This document shows positions 15,884 to 24,248 of a stretch of DNA of 40,729 nt, in pieces. The stretch lies in contig JAKAFY010000015.1 of the NCBI GenBank assembly GCA_021817785.1, positions 1 through 40,729 on the forward strand. Reading direction: 5' to 3'. The DNA comes from a bacterium. Its GTDB lineage: Bacteria; Patescibacteriota; Microgenomatia; UBA10105; UBA927. The position numbers and the translations under genes were made by a program. The notes beneath the pieces were generated by a model, which was not told the DNA's origin, made no database searches, and saw nothing but the letters and a program-made list of their open reading frames with translations. The stretch's first letter is position 1. Each line of letters opens with the position of its first letter.

Positions 15884-16189
15884 TTAGCGATTGCTGAAAA
15901 GGCGAGACGCGATTGCTTCATATCCGCCGGCACCGTTTTTGAGCCAGTGGGCGACGCGACTCACCGTCGTGGTGGATACATTAAGCTCATGTGCTATATC
16001 CAGATATGCATGTTTTTGCACTAATCGTTTTACAATCTGCCAGCGGTTAGCGAATTCGTTGAGCTCGGGGAGTGTGAGTAAATCCCGAAAAAAATTCGCA
16101 GCTTCTTCATCGGAGTGAATTTCCCGAATCGCCTGAAACAACTCTTCTATTTCCGGAGTGGGGTATGGGTGCGACGGCTTCGTACGCAT
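15884..16189 (-). CDS. TrpR-like YerC/HisR family transcriptional regulator
   Basis: 101 residues of the YerC/YecD TrpR-superfamily type: EELFQAIREIHSDEEAANFF, RDLLTLPELNEFANRWQIVK, then the helix-turn-helix AYLDIAHELNVSTTTVSRVAHWL and a GAGGYEAI tail. YerC-like proteins next to his genes in Firmicutes have been predicted to be histidine repressors (HisR); here the gene lies directly before the his promoter on the same strand. It could respond to histidine and bind the palindrome at 15749-15758. The ATG at 16189 is preferred because a GATACT box ends 8 nt upstream; ATG 16195 is only 2 nt from the box. Confidence 0.88.
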   Translation of the reverse strand: MRTKPSHPYPTPEIEELFQAIREIHSDEEAANFFRDLLTLPELNEFANRWQIVKRLVQKHAYLDIAHELNVSTTTVSRVAHWLKNGAGGYEAIASRLFSNR

Positions 16190-16197
16190 AGGCATAT

Positions 16198-16203
16198 AGT
16201 ATC
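16198..16203 (-). promoter_or_regulatory. -10 box (GATACT) of the yerC/hisR-like gene
   Basis: GATACT on the minus strand, 8 nt before ATG 16189, no Shine-Dalgarno between; consistent with a leaderless message. Confidence 0.35.
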
Positions 16204-16226
16204 ATGCCGGGTACCAGCAGGACAAT

Positions 16227-17015
16227 TTATGGGGTAGGAGTGGATGTCTTGGTTGTGGCGCTGTCCGATGCTTTCGATACTGCTTCGGCAGTGGGAGTCG
16301 GTTGAGCACCCGTCAGGTCTCCGAGGTCCAGTATGCGGATTGCACTGATGCGGTTATCTGCCTTTGGCTCGTTGGTCCCGGCAACATGCACGATATCTCC
16401 GACGGTGATTTTGGAAAATCCGGATTTTACGATGCCGTCTGTTTTGTCCCATGCTGATGTTTTTGTATTATTTTCTATATCGGCGATGACACTTCTCCCT
16501 TCCGGTGTCTGTATGGTGATCGTATAGTTTTTTTTGTCTACGGCAGTGATAGCGCCGGAAACGTGCTGTACGACCGTTTTACTTTCAATAAATATATATT
16601 GCGCTTTGAGAAGATCCAGCGTTTCATCGTAGTTCCCGAATACGGTCAGTGGGTCTCCCACGGATATCTGATCCGTGGTCAGTTTGGTCCGCTTGCCGCC
16701 GATCATCTGTGCTACCGATACGTTGTCTCCGAGTTCGATTTTTATATCCTTGGTGTCGGTCTCTACTGTGGCGGACGCAACAGATACCGACTTGACCGTA
16801 CCGAACATGGCGCGCTTCACGAGTGTGCGAAGTTCCGCTACTTTAGTGGCCAGCCGCTGTTTAAGTTCTTCGATCACCGCCGTATCGGCAGATTGGGAAG
16901 CTACGGCATCCGTGGGCGTCGGGGTTGCGGCAAGAATATGAACCGGCGCAACAAGCACTATTACAATGGCTATGAGTATAAAAAATATTCCGACCTCGCG
17001 ATTTGTGTGTTTCAT
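16227..17015 (-). CDS. Secreted/anchored DUF5666-like protein
   Basis: 262 residues. An N-terminal signal or anchor helix (EVGIFFILIAIVIVLVAPVHILA) is followed by a Thr/Pro/Ser linker, a short helical stretch (EELKQRLATKVAELRTLVK) and two or three beta-rich repeats of the kind 'MFGTVKSVSVASATVETD' and 'VSGAITAVDKKNYTITIQTP', resembling DUF5666 OB-like units. The tail is again Pro/Thr/Ser-rich (PTPTAEAVSKASD). Probably exported and exposed at the surface. The start is set at MKHTNREVG, 7 nt after the upstream gene's stop; the preceding codons overlap that gene. Function unknown. Confidence 0.75.
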   Translation of the reverse strand: MKHTNREVGIFFILIAIVIVLVAPVHILAATPTPTDAVASQSADTAVIEELKQRLATKVAELRTLVKRAMFGTVKSVSVASATVETDTKDIKIELGDNVSVAQMIGGKRTKLTTDQISVGDPLTVFGNYDETLDLLKAQYIFIESKTVVQHVSGAITAVDKKNYTITIQTPEGRSVIADIENNTKTSAWDKTDGIVKSGFSKITVGDIVHVAGTNEPKADNRISAIRILDLGDLTGAQPTPTAEAVSKASDSATTKTSTPTP

Positions 17016-17022
17016 AGTATGG

Positions 17023-17481
17023 TTAGAAATTTTCCGGCGTATAAAATACCGTGACGGACTGTGTCTGAACGTTTTTCCCGCTATAACTTGTGACGACCAA
17101 GTCATTTTTTCCTTCTCCGAGCGTCAGTTTAGCAGCATATGCTCCCTGGTTATTTGCCACGACAACTGCTTCGCCGTTTTCTCCCTCCAGAACGACCACC
17201 GCATTCGGAGCCGCGGAACCGGAAATAAGTAATTCATTTTTCGGTTCTATGCTGTCGGCGAGCGGGCTTTCGATCGTGAGGGTGTCCGATGGTGTGCCCG
17301 TCGTTTTGGGCGTCGGTTTCGGATGAGCCGCACCGGGTAAAGCAAGGGAAAATTTGGGCAGTGCCGGCAATGATACGTGCGGAAGGTTTTTTAGTACCGT
17401 CGGTCCCAAGAATATGAGTCCTGCTATGACAAGACCTACCCCAAATCCGATAATGGTCGCGAGAATGGCATCCTTATTCAT
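17023..17481 (-). CDS. Membrane-anchored protein with an Ig-like extracellular domain
   Basis: 152 residues. One N-terminal helix (ILATIIGFGVGLVIAGLIFL), a Pro/Thr linker (PKPTPKTTGTPSD), then an all-beta domain beginning LTIESPLADSIEPKNELLIS and containing VVVLEGENGEAVVVANNQGA and YAAKLTLGEGKNDL, the pattern of glucodextranase-B-like/bacterial Ig-like domains. Likely surface-exposed. Cotranscribed with the DUF5666-like gene 7 nt downstream. No enzyme motif seen. Confidence 0.78.
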   Translation of the reverse strand: MNKDAILATIIGFGVGLVIAGLIFLGPTVLKNLPHVSLPALPKFSLALPGAAHPKPTPKTTGTPSDTLTIESPLADSIEPKNELLISGSAAPNAVVVLEGENGEAVVVANNQGAYAAKLTLGEGKNDLVVTSYSGKNVQTQSVTVFYTPENF

Positions 17482-17593
17482 AGAGTATCGTCAATGAGCA
17501 TTGCTACAATATCCAATACTAAAATACTGAAAAATAATTCGCAATAAATACTTTGTGGGGCAGCCCCCTCAGGACTTATAGCATAATGGGGCG

Positions 17594-17622
17594 TTGCTTA
17601 GGATACTCAAATCTGATATAAA
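17594..17622 (+). promoter_or_regulatory. Promoter of the MBL-fold hydrolase gene
   Basis: TTGCTT, 17-nt spacer, TATAAA; the ATG at 17634 lies 11 nt past the -10, leaving almost no 5' UTR and no Shine-Dalgarno. Confidence 0.5.
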
Positions 17623-17633
17623 TTGCAAATACT

Positions 17634-18281
17634 ATGGAGATACTTCCGCTGGGTCATGCATCATTTAAACTTCGGGGCAAACAGGCAACCGTCGTCACCG
17701 ACCCGTATGACAGTGCCGTGACCGGCCTCAAATTTCCGAAAAATGTCGAAGCGGATATCATAACGGTTTCTCATGATCATCCGGATCACAATGCTGTCAC
17801 CGCCGTAGGTGGCACGCCGTTTGTTGTGCGGGGACCGGGGGAATACGAAATCAAAGGTGTTTCCATTATTGGGGTTGCGACATTTCATGATGCGGAAGCA
17901 GGGAATGCGCGCGGTCGGAATATAGCATACCGGATTGAAATGGATGGTGTACGGTTTGCGCACCTCGGGGATTTGGGGCATCAGCTTACGTCACAGCAAG
18001 TTGACATATTAGACGGCGTCGATGTCCTGTTTATTCCGGTCGGAGGATTTTATACCATCGATGCAAAGGTCGCCGCGGCAGTCGTGTCGGATATAGAACC
18101 GAAAATCGTCGTCCCCATGCATTACCAGACGGGATTACTGAAAAAAGAACTTGCTGACGCATTATCTCCGGTAAGCGTATTTATAAAGGAGATGGGAAAA
18201 GAAGGGATTACTCCCGTGCAAAAACTCACTGTTTCAAAGGACAAATTACCTGCCGAACTGCAACTCGTAGTGCTTGAATAG
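17634..18281 (+). CDS. MBL-fold metal-dependent hydrolase (UPF0173/beta-lactamase_3 type)
   Basis: 215 residues. Short metallo-beta-lactamase fold: LGHASFKLRGKQATVVTDPY, the metal motif VSHDHPDHN (HxHxDH variant), a later FAHLGDLGHQL Asp, and VVPMHYQTG with the last His. Similar to UPF0173/UlaG-like hydrolases; the substrate is unknown. Stands alone between the divergent envelope genes and dnaB. The start follows a near-leaderless promoter. Confidence 0.88.
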   Translation: MEILPLGHASFKLRGKQATVVTDPYDSAVTGLKFPKNVEADIITVSHDHPDHNAVTAVGGTPFVVRGPGEYEIKGVSIIGVATFHDAEAGNARGRNIAYRIEMDGVRFAHLGDLGHQLTSQQVDILDGVDVLFIPVGGFYTIDAKVAAAVVSDIEPKIVVPMHYQTGLLKKELADALSPVSVFIKEMGKEGITPVQKLTVSKDKLPAELQLVVLE

Positions 18282-18340
18282 CCCGTGAGGCGTATAAAGG
18301 GTTGGGCGCTTTATATGTCGCATAGGCCTTCCTACGCTTT

Positions 18341-19693
18341 ATGACAAACCCGAAAGTCCCTCCTCATGATGATACTGCCGAGCAGTCCGTTTTGGGCGCT
18401 ATCCTCATCGACAAAGACGCGATGATCGACGTTGCGGAATTTTTACGCCCGCACCATTTCTATAAAGAAAAACACTCGCTGATCTACGCGGCAATGATGG
18501 AATTGTTTGAAGAGCATGAGCCGATCGATATCGTCACCCTGACTGCTCAAATGAAAAAGACCGGTAGTTTTGATAAAACGGACGGCGCGAACTACCTGTC
18601 CGAACTATTAAACATCGTGCCGACAAGCGCCCACGCAGAACAATATGCGCGTATTATCCAGGAACATGCGACCAAACGCCGCCTGGTGGAGTCTGCGGCG
18701 AAAATTACGGAATTGGCGTTTCGTGAAGAAGGAAGTGCGCAACAAATCGTCGATGAGGCGGAACAGGAAATATTTGCGATATCCCAGTCCACGACGAGGC
18801 GCGATTTTATCGTCATCAAAGACGCGCTCGCTTCCTCGTTTGACCGGTTGGATGAGCTGCATAAACGTGCCGGGGGGTTGCGGGGCGTGCCGACCGGGTT
18901 TCCGGAGCTGGATACCAAGCTTGCCGGCATGCAGGACGCGAACCTTATTATCCTTGCCGCACGCCCGGGTACCGGAAAAACAGCCATGATGTTAAACCTG
19001 GCTCAATACGTGACGGTCAAGGAAAAAATTCCCACGGGCATATTTTCATTGGAAATGAGCAAGGAAGAGTTGGTGGACCGCCTGTTGGTGTCCCAGGCGG
19101 ATATCGAAGCGTGGCGGTTAAAAACCGGCAAGCTGACGGATGAAGACTTTACCAGACTGTCCGATGCCATGGGGGAGCTGGCGGAGGCGCCGCTTTATAT
19201 AGACGACACGCCCGGCATGAACATTGTCGAGATGCGGACGAAAGCGCGGAGGCTGCAGGTAGAACACGGAGTAAAACTTATTATCGTTGACTATTTGCAG
19301 CTGTGCGATTCCGGGCGCAAGTTCGATAATCGCGTGCAGGAGGTGTCTGTCATCTCCCAGAACCTGAAAAATCTGGCACGCGAACTTCGTGTGCCGGTAC
19401 TTGCTGCATCGCAGCTGTCCCGTGCGGTCGAGGCACGTGGTACCCGGGTCCCGGAACTTTCTGATTTGCGAGAGTCCGGGTCCATCGAACAGGACGCAGA
19501 CGTTGTTATGTTTTTATACCGGGAAGAGGCAGACCAATCTATGTGGGGCGATCAGATACCGACGAAGCTGCGTATCGCCAAGCACCGTAACGGACCGCTC
19601 GGGGAGATAGATCTCGTGTTCCGCGGGGACCGTATCCGGTTTTATTCCGTGGAACACAAGCACATGGACCAGGCACCTCCCGCTGTCCACTGA
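18341..19693 (+). CDS. dnaB: Replicative DNA helicase
   Basis: 450 residues, normal length. N-terminal collar domain (PPHDDTAEQSVLGAILID and LSELLNIVPTSAHAEQYARI), linker, then the RecA-like motor: Walker A RPGTGKTAM (Lys213), TGIFSLEMSKEELVDRLL, Walker B LIIVDYLQL, the DLRESGSIEQDADVVMFLYR segment and the arginine-finger region KHRNGPLGEIDLVF. No intein. It unwinds DNA ahead of the replisome. No Shine-Dalgarno is seen before the ATG. Confidence 0.97.
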   Translation: MTNPKVPPHDDTAEQSVLGAILIDKDAMIDVAEFLRPHHFYKEKHSLIYAAMMELFEEHEPIDIVTLTAQMKKTGSFDKTDGANYLSELLNIVPTSAHAEQYARIIQEHATKRRLVESAAKITELAFREEGSAQQIVDEAEQEIFAISQSTTRRDFIVIKDALASSFDRLDELHKRAGGLRGVPTGFPELDTKLAGMQDANLIILAARPGTGKTAMMLNLAQYVTVKEKIPTGIFSLEMSKEELVDRLLVSQADIEAWRLKTGKLTDEDFTRLSDAMGELAEAPLYIDDTPGMNIVEMRTKARRLQVEHGVKLIIVDYLQLCDSGRKFDNRVQEVSVISQNLKNLARELRVPVLAASQLSRAVEARGTRVPELSDLRESGSIEQDADVVMFLYREEADQSMWGDQIPTKLRIAKHRNGPLGEIDLVFRGDRIRFYSVEHKHMDQAPPAVH

Positions 19694-19700
19694 TTTACGG

Positions 19701-19706
19701 TATAAT
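19701..19706 (+). promoter_or_regulatory. -10 box of tRNA-Leu
   Basis: Consensus TATAAT, 8 nt before the tRNA 5' end and just after dnaB. No clear -35. Confidence 0.5.
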
Positions 19707-19714
19707 ATCCCAAC

Positions 19715-19799
19715 GGGCGAGTGCTGGAACGGTAGACAGGCAAGTCTCAAAAACTTGTGGCGTTAACGCGTCGTGAGAGTTCGATTCTCTCCTCGCCCA
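19715..19799 (+). tRNA. tRNA-Leu(CAA)
   Basis: 85 nt. Acceptor GGGCGAG/CTCGCCC, anticodon stem CAAGT/ACTTG with loop CTCAAAA (anticodon CAA), long class II variable arm, canonical T-arm GAGAG-TTCGATT-CTCTC, discriminator A73. CCA is not encoded. Confidence 0.96.
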
Positions 19800-19810
19800 C
19801 AATGAGAGTT

Positions 19811-19850
19811 CCCCGCCTGCCAGAGCTATGCTCAGGCATTGCGGGCAGGG
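19811..19850 (-). repeat. GC-rich interspersed palindromic repeat, copy 1
   Basis: About 40 bp directly behind tRNA-Leu. On the minus strand it reads CCCTGCCCGC, AATGCCTGAGC, then TGGCAGGCGGGG, the same blocks in the same order as the copy at 33103-33150. Arms CCTGCC/GGCAGG can pair, and GAGAG/CTCTC flanks extend the stem. It may also end transcription of the tRNA. Confidence 0.6.
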
Positions 19851-19881
19851 AGTCTCTCCCACGTTACACTGGGTAGTGTGG

Positions 19882-19887
19882 TACAAT
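19882..19887 (+). promoter_or_regulatory. -10 box (TACAAT) of the NIF3-like gene
   Basis: TACAAT ends 8 nt before the ATG at 19896, with only T-rich sequence between; leaderless start likely. Confidence 0.45.
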
Positions 19888-19895
19888 TTTTGTAT

Positions 19896-20855
19896 ATGAA
19901 ACTAAAAAATCTCTACGCGTTAGCGGTACAGATGGGTATAGAAGCAGATCCCCGGGGAAAAGCGGGTGTGGAAAAACTTCTGGCACGCCGCAAAAAAGAA
20001 TACGACGAGCTGCCGAAATCCAAGCAAAAGGAATTTGATGTGGAAGATTTGAATAATCCATATACAGACTCCCGTATTTTCTGGGGAGACCCCGCGCTTG
20101 AGGTGGATTCCATCATGGCCGGCATCGATATCAACGCCAGCGAAGTGCTTTTGGCGGACCGGTTAAATCAGAAAGGGGAGAGTATCGATTTGTTGCTTAC
20201 CCATCACCCGGAGGGGGCATCGTTGGCGTCACTTCACGAAGTGATGGATGTCCAGGCGGACATCATGGCCCAGTACGGCGTACCTATCAACATCGCCGAA
20301 GGCGTGATGCATGACCGTATCGGCGAAGTACAGCGCCGGTTTTCTCCGGTCAATCACGCGCAGGCGGTAGATGCTGCGCGCCTTCTCGGACTCGCATTTA
20401 TGGGAACCCATACGATTACCGATAATCTGGTGCATACCTATATGGAACAATTATTCAAAAAAGCAAAACCGGAGACCGTCGGGGATGTTTTGGCTGTATT
20501 AAAGAAAGAGCCCGAATACGTCGAAGCAACCAAAGGAAAAGCAGGGCCGATGATTTTTGCCGGAGATCCCCATAATCGCGCGGGAAAAGTAGCTCCGATC
20601 GAATTTACCGGAGGTACGGAAGCGTCTCACATCATCTACGAAAAGCTTGCGATGGCCGGCGTCGGCACGGTGATCGGCATGCATGCCGGGGAAGAGCACC
20701 GCAAAGAAGCGCTCAAATACCACATCAACCTGGTGATTGCGGGACACATGAGTTCCGACAGCCTGGGGATGAATTTGCTGCTGGATGCCTTTGAAAAACA
20801 GGGAATCAAGATTATTCCGTGTTCAGGCCTTATCCGGGTACAGCGTCCATCCTGA
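19896..20855 (+). CDS. NIF3-like (DUF34) metal-binding protein
   Basis: 319 residues. NIF3 marks: GIDINASEVLLADRL, the metal site LLLTHHPEGASL, and the C-terminal VIGMHAGEEHRKEALKYHIN with VIAGHMSSDSLGMN. These fall in the two halves that form the di-metal centre of NIF3/YbgI hexamers. Often annotated GTP cyclohydrolase I type 2, but the real activity is uncertain. The N-terminal extension (residues 1-60, charged, KKEYDELPKSKQKEF) is longer than in YbgI. The start is chosen from the -10 box; in-frame codons from 19839 run through the repeat and have no support. Confidence 0.85.
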   Translation: MKLKNLYALAVQMGIEADPRGKAGVEKLLARRKKEYDELPKSKQKEFDVEDLNNPYTDSRIFWGDPALEVDSIMAGIDINASEVLLADRLNQKGESIDLLLTHHPEGASLASLHEVMDVQADIMAQYGVPINIAEGVMHDRIGEVQRRFSPVNHAQAVDAARLLGLAFMGTHTITDNLVHTYMEQLFKKAKPETVGDVLAVLKKEPEYVEATKGKAGPMIFAGDPHNRAGKVAPIEFTGGTEASHIIYEKLAMAGVGTVIGMHAGEEHRKEALKYHINLVIAGHMSSDSLGMNLLLDAFEKQGIKIIPCSGLIRVQRPS

Positions 20856-20880
20856 CGCCCTTCATGCTTGGTCCGCGTCT

Positions 20881-21555
20881 ATGATAAAACTACTCGTCTT
20901 TGATTGGGATGACGTTATTATACTTGGAGCCAAAGAGGGGTATTATGTCTGCTATAGAGAAACGTTAAAAGAATTCGGTATTGTTTTTAGCGAAGAAGAG
21001 CTGCATCGACGCATACAACGAAAATGGGGTCAACCTTTTCGTGAAGAACTTGAAGAACTCCTGATAGAACATCCCGAACTATTAAAAAAAGCGTGTGAAG
21101 TATATGAGAAGAAATTTTGGGGTGATACATTTCTCCGGGCGTTGAAAGAAGTTGAGGGAGCGAATACCGTGTTGGAAACGTTAAGCCGTACGTATATACT
21201 CGCCGTGGCAACCGGGAATCATCCAAGGATGTTATCTGAGAAAATAATGCCTTCGTTCCGCATTCCAAATGTTTTTCGTCAAATACTCACCGCATTCGAT
21301 GTTCCACCTGCCCGTATGAAGCCTCATCCGTATATGTTAGAAACGATTATGAATACACAGGGCGTATCATCTGACGAAACGCTTTATATAGGTGATGCGG
21401 CAAATGATGTGCTCATGGCGCAGCGGGCCCATGTCGAACCGATTGTGGTACTGACCGGTCATCTTACGCGCATGCAGGCGGAGCAACTGGGAGTCAAAAC
21501 AATTATCCCTACGGTCACCGATCTGCCAGGCATACTTGCATCGCGCATGGCGTAA
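20881..21555 (+). CDS. HAD-family hydrolase (phosphoglycolate phosphatase-like)
   Basis: 224 residues. Motif I is FDWDDVI (Asp8 nucleophile, Asp10 acid/base), a helical cap follows (about 15-85), motif II is AVATGNHP, the Lys is in RMKPHPYM and motif III is YIGDAANDVLMAQRA. The layout fits the PGP/beta-phosphoglucomutase subgroup. Substrate unknown. Base composition looks somewhat more AT-rich than the neighbours. The start at 20881 opens directly with MIKLLVFDWDD; in-frame codons from 20785 overlap the NIF3-like gene. Confidence 0.88.
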   Translation: MIKLLVFDWDDVIILGAKEGYYVCYRETLKEFGIVFSEEELHRRIQRKWGQPFREELEELLIEHPELLKKACEVYEKKFWGDTFLRALKEVEGANTVLETLSRTYILAVATGNHPRMLSEKIMPSFRIPNVFRQILTAFDVPPARMKPHPYMLETIMNTQGVSSDETLYIGDAANDVLMAQRAHVEPIVVLTGHLTRMQAEQLGVKTIIPTVTDLPGILASRMA

Positions 21556-21558
21556 ACG

Positions 21559-22032
21559 TCAGTGAAGAAGTGTTACAAAAAATCCTACGGTCGCCACCTG
21601 TGTGAATATGCCAAGGGGAAACGGTGCTTTTGTGTGGAATATATTGGGGATTTTGTAGAATGCGTACGAAAATTTTTCCAGAAAGCTTGCCCTGACGGGT
21701 AGGCCATGTTTATTTGTCTTTGCGTAGAAAATATACCACGGAGCTTCCAGCCAGTCCGGGAGTAATGAAACGACAATAGTGGCAACCAGTAAGGGAAGTG
21801 CGACAGATGTGTGAAAAAGCGCTATGGCGAGCGCGATACCAAATACGGTTTCCGCTATCGCATATATGCCTGTTTGTGTTTTTGGGCGATTTCTCCAATT
21901 GGTTCCGAAATCCCAGTGGGGAATGCTATCCATGACAAAATGCGTGGTCAGCGCGATGGGAAGTGCGTAAACGGGATTGCCAAAATGGGCGGCGATAGCG
22001 CCGGCAACCAATGCGTGGGCTGTTGCAGTCAT
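21559..22032 (-). CDS. Membrane-bound DUF457/YdjM-like putative metal-dependent hydrolase
   Basis: 157 residues with about four helices. Family-type segments: TAHALVAGAIAAHFGNP, ALTTHFVMDSIPHWD and VVSLLPDWLEAPW, with His and Asp residues at the membrane edge as in LexA-binding/YdjM-like proteins. Activity not established. The start is ATG 22032, 6 nt after TATAAT; the longer in-frame extension upstream overlaps the divergent MFS gene and is not coding. Confidence 0.75.
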   Translation of the reverse strand: MTATAHALVAGAIAAHFGNPVYALPIALTTHFVMDSIPHWDFGTNWRNRPKTQTGIYAIAETVFGIALAIALFHTSVALPLLVATIVVSLLPDWLEAPWYIFYAKTNKHGLPVRASFLEKFSYAFYKIPNIFHTKAPFPLGIFTQVATVGFFVTLLH

Positions 22033-22038
22033 ACACGA

Positions 22039-22048
22039 ATTATATGAT
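22039..22048. promoter_or_regulatory. Overlapping divergent -10 boxes
   Basis: Minus strand: TATAAT (22044-22039), 6 nt before the DUF457-like ATG. Plus strand: TATGAT (22043-22048) for the MFS gene. The two boxes share two base pairs, so the promoters should exclude each other. Confidence 0.45.
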
Positions 22049-22075
22049 AAGATGGACAGTGTTGCAAAAAGCTCT

Positions 22076-23368
22076 ATGCGCGTACACTCACTGACTGACC
22101 AGGTACATCCGGTCTTGGACGTCCTCCACAATCGTTTGTTCCGGAGATTGTGGTTAGGCCAGATGGCGTCACAGCTTGCCAGCAACATGCTGATATTTCT
22201 TCTGGCAATCCTGTTGTACCGGAGGACCGGCAGTAACGCCGCGGTATCCGGATTATTTTTGTCGTACGGGTTGCCATCACTCTTGTTTGGCGCGGTTGGG
22301 GGCGTGATTGTCGACCGGCTGGACCGGCGGGCCGTGCTGCTCGTTTCCCATATCACACGGGCGCTTCTTATTATCCCGGTCTATCTTCTGCCGCATCAGA
22401 TCGCCGCGATATATTTGTTGGTATTTGTCTACGCCATCATCATGCAGATGACGACACCTGCAGAAATCCCGCTTATTCCGCAGTTTGTCCCCAAAACACA
22501 CATTGTATCCGCCAACAGCCTGTTTTCCTTTACGTTTTACAGCGGTATGGCAATAGGGTTTATATTTGCGGGTCCCGCACTCCGGCTGTTTGGCCGGGAA
22601 GGCGCGCACTTGCTGTTGTTTCTGCTCTATGCCGGGGCTGCAATATCCGTCATGGGTATTCCTCCCCAGGGGGAAGGGCTGCGATCGCTTCGGAAAGTGC
22701 TTACCTACAATCCCTCTTATATCCTGAGCAGGCTGTACCATGATTTGCAGGAGGGCTTGCACTATGTGGCTCACTCCCGGATTTTACGGGACGCCGTGAT
22801 TTTACTCACCGGTACGCAGATTACCCTGGTATTACTCGGGACACTGGGGCCGGGGTTTGCCGATAAAGTGCTGCGCATAGACATACGGGATGCCTCCCTT
22901 CTGATCGTCGGACCGGCAATTCTCGGAATTCTTTCCGGGGCATTATGGATGGGGCATAAAGGGTTTACCTTTCCTGCGGGAAAACTTATCAATATCGGCG
23001 TTCTGTCCGCCGGTATGATCCTGATGGTCGTATCCGCGTTATTTGCGGCGACAAACGCATTTTGGTTTACGCTCGTGCCCCGTCCGGCGGTACTGACGAC
23101 TGCCCTCTTATTATTTTTCTTATTGGGAGTCGCAAATAGTCTGCTGGATGTTCCGTCCAACAGTATTTTGCAAAAGGAAGCGGAAGGGGAAGTGCGCGGC
23201 AGGGTATATGGCATACTGTCCGCCTCTGTCGGGGGTGCCGGAATATTGCCTGTGGTGGTAAGCGGCGTGCTAGCCGATCTTATCGGCGTGGGCAATGTCA
23301 TATTCTTTTTGGGAGTGTGCGTATTCGGATACGGTATCTACCGTTGGCGATACCATCAGATGGTTTGA
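22076..23368 (+). CDS. MFS transporter (EntS/MFS_3-like)
   Basis: About 430 residues, 12 predicted helices. N-terminal FRRLWLGQMASQLASNMLIF and the loop 2-3 signature GGVIVDRLDRRAVLL are typical of the EntS/macrolide-exporter branch, as is SNSILQKEAEGEVRGRVYG in the second half. Inner-membrane efflux of an unknown small molecule. The start is placed at ATG 22076; ATG 22052 lies only 3 nt from the -10, and further upstream codons overlap the divergent gene. Confidence 0.88.
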   Translation: MRVHSLTDQVHPVLDVLHNRLFRRLWLGQMASQLASNMLIFLLAILLYRRTGSNAAVSGLFLSYGLPSLLFGAVGGVIVDRLDRRAVLLVSHITRALLIIPVYLLPHQIAAIYLLVFVYAIIMQMTTPAEIPLIPQFVPKTHIVSANSLFSFTFYSGMAIGFIFAGPALRLFGREGAHLLLFLLYAGAAISVMGIPPQGEGLRSLRKVLTYNPSYILSRLYHDLQEGLHYVAHSRILRDAVILLTGTQITLVLLGTLGPGFADKVLRIDIRDASLLIVGPAILGILSGALWMGHKGFTFPAGKLINIGVLSAGMILMVVSALFAATNAFWFTLVPRPAVLTTALLLFFLLGVANSLLDVPSNSILQKEAEGEVRGRVYGILSASVGGAGILPVVVSGVLADLIGVGNVIFFLGVCVFGYGIYRWRYHQMV

Positions 23369-23387
23369 TAGTATAAAATAGATTCGT

Positions 23388-24248
23388 ATGATACCTCTCG
23401 TGTTTCCTATGGGCCACATCGCGATATATGCGGCGAACATACTTCTGGTCGTTTCGTGGATGGTATTTTCTTTTTTGTTCTGGCGTGGCCTCCGCCGGTG
23501 GGCGATAGAAGAGGATCATATATTTGACCTGACGTTTTATAGCACGCTGGTAGCGTTTGCCGCTGCGCGATTGGGGTTTGTGTTCACACATGGGGAGCTT
23601 TTTGCCGGAAAATCCATTCTTTTGGTTGCGGCACTTTGGATTTCCCCCGGCTTGTCCTGGATTGCAGCATTGGTTGGAGGCCTGGCGACTGTCGTGCTGC
23701 TCAGCCGTCAGTATAAAGTACGTTTGGGCCTGGTACTGGATGTGCTGGCAACCGCATTGCCGCTGCCAATGATTATCGGGGAGATTGCCTCGCTGCTCAA
23801 CGGACTGGAGATTGGGGCAAAAACCACGGTGCCGTGGGCGGTGCATTTTGTGGGCGTGACCGGCGGAAGACATCCGGTCCAGGTGTATGAAATGGCAGCA
23901 TTGGTGTGCTTGTCTTGGCTTGTTATCCGGATTACCGACCACGCGGCCCGAAAAAAATGGGCATACGGCATGATCGGAATCTGGTTTTTCCTGTGCTACA
24001 GCGTTTTGATGTTCATGCTTGAATTTATGAAAGACAGTCATGTATACTGGGGAGGATTGCATGTCAATCAATGGATATTGGTTGGCATATTCGCGGAATG
24101 TATCGGCGTTGTCTATGTGCGCGGCGGAGGGAGAGAAACTTTCCGACCATACACACACGCCGTTCGTTCGTTTTTAGAGGAGAAAGGAAAAAAATTCTAT
24201 GCAACAATTTCCAAAAGACGTGCTCGCGGGCCTAAAGAATCATCTTGA
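23388..24248 (+). CDS. Lgt-like (prolipoprotein diacylglyceryl transferase family) membrane protein, divergent active site
   Basis: 286 residues, about seven helices. Homology to Lgt is seen in GGRHPVQVYEMAALV (Lgt: RHPSQLYE) and in the overall order of segments. Residues reported essential in E. coli Lgt are changed: the GRxGNFINGE signature reads GEIASLLNGLE (Arg143 to Glu, Asn146 to Ser), the Arg239 position (YGxxRxxxEF) is Met in CYSVLMFMLEF, and the His103 position is Ile. So it may be a very divergent Lgt or a homologue with another role. It follows a TATAAA box 10 nt upstream. Its 3' end overlaps the DksA-like gene by 50 nt. Confidence 0.7.
   Translation: MIPLVFPMGHIAIYAANILLVVSWMVFSFLFWRGLRRWAIEEDHIFDLTFYSTLVAFAAARLGFVFTHGELFAGKSILLVAALWISPGLSWIAALVGGLATVVLLSRQYKVRLGLVLDVLATALPLPMIIGEIASLLNGLEIGAKTTVPWAVHFVGVTGGRHPVQVYEMAALVCLSWLVIRITDHAARKKWAYGMIGIWFFLCYSVLMFMLEFMKDSHVYWGGLHVNQWILVGIFAECIGVVYVRGGGRETFRPYTHAVRSFLEEKGKKFYATISKRRARGPKESS

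Noticed and set aside
23298-24158. 286-codon minus-strand ORF opposite the Lgt-like gene
   Set aside because: Cys/His/Gln-rich shadow without family features; the plus strand carries a recognisable membrane protein family.
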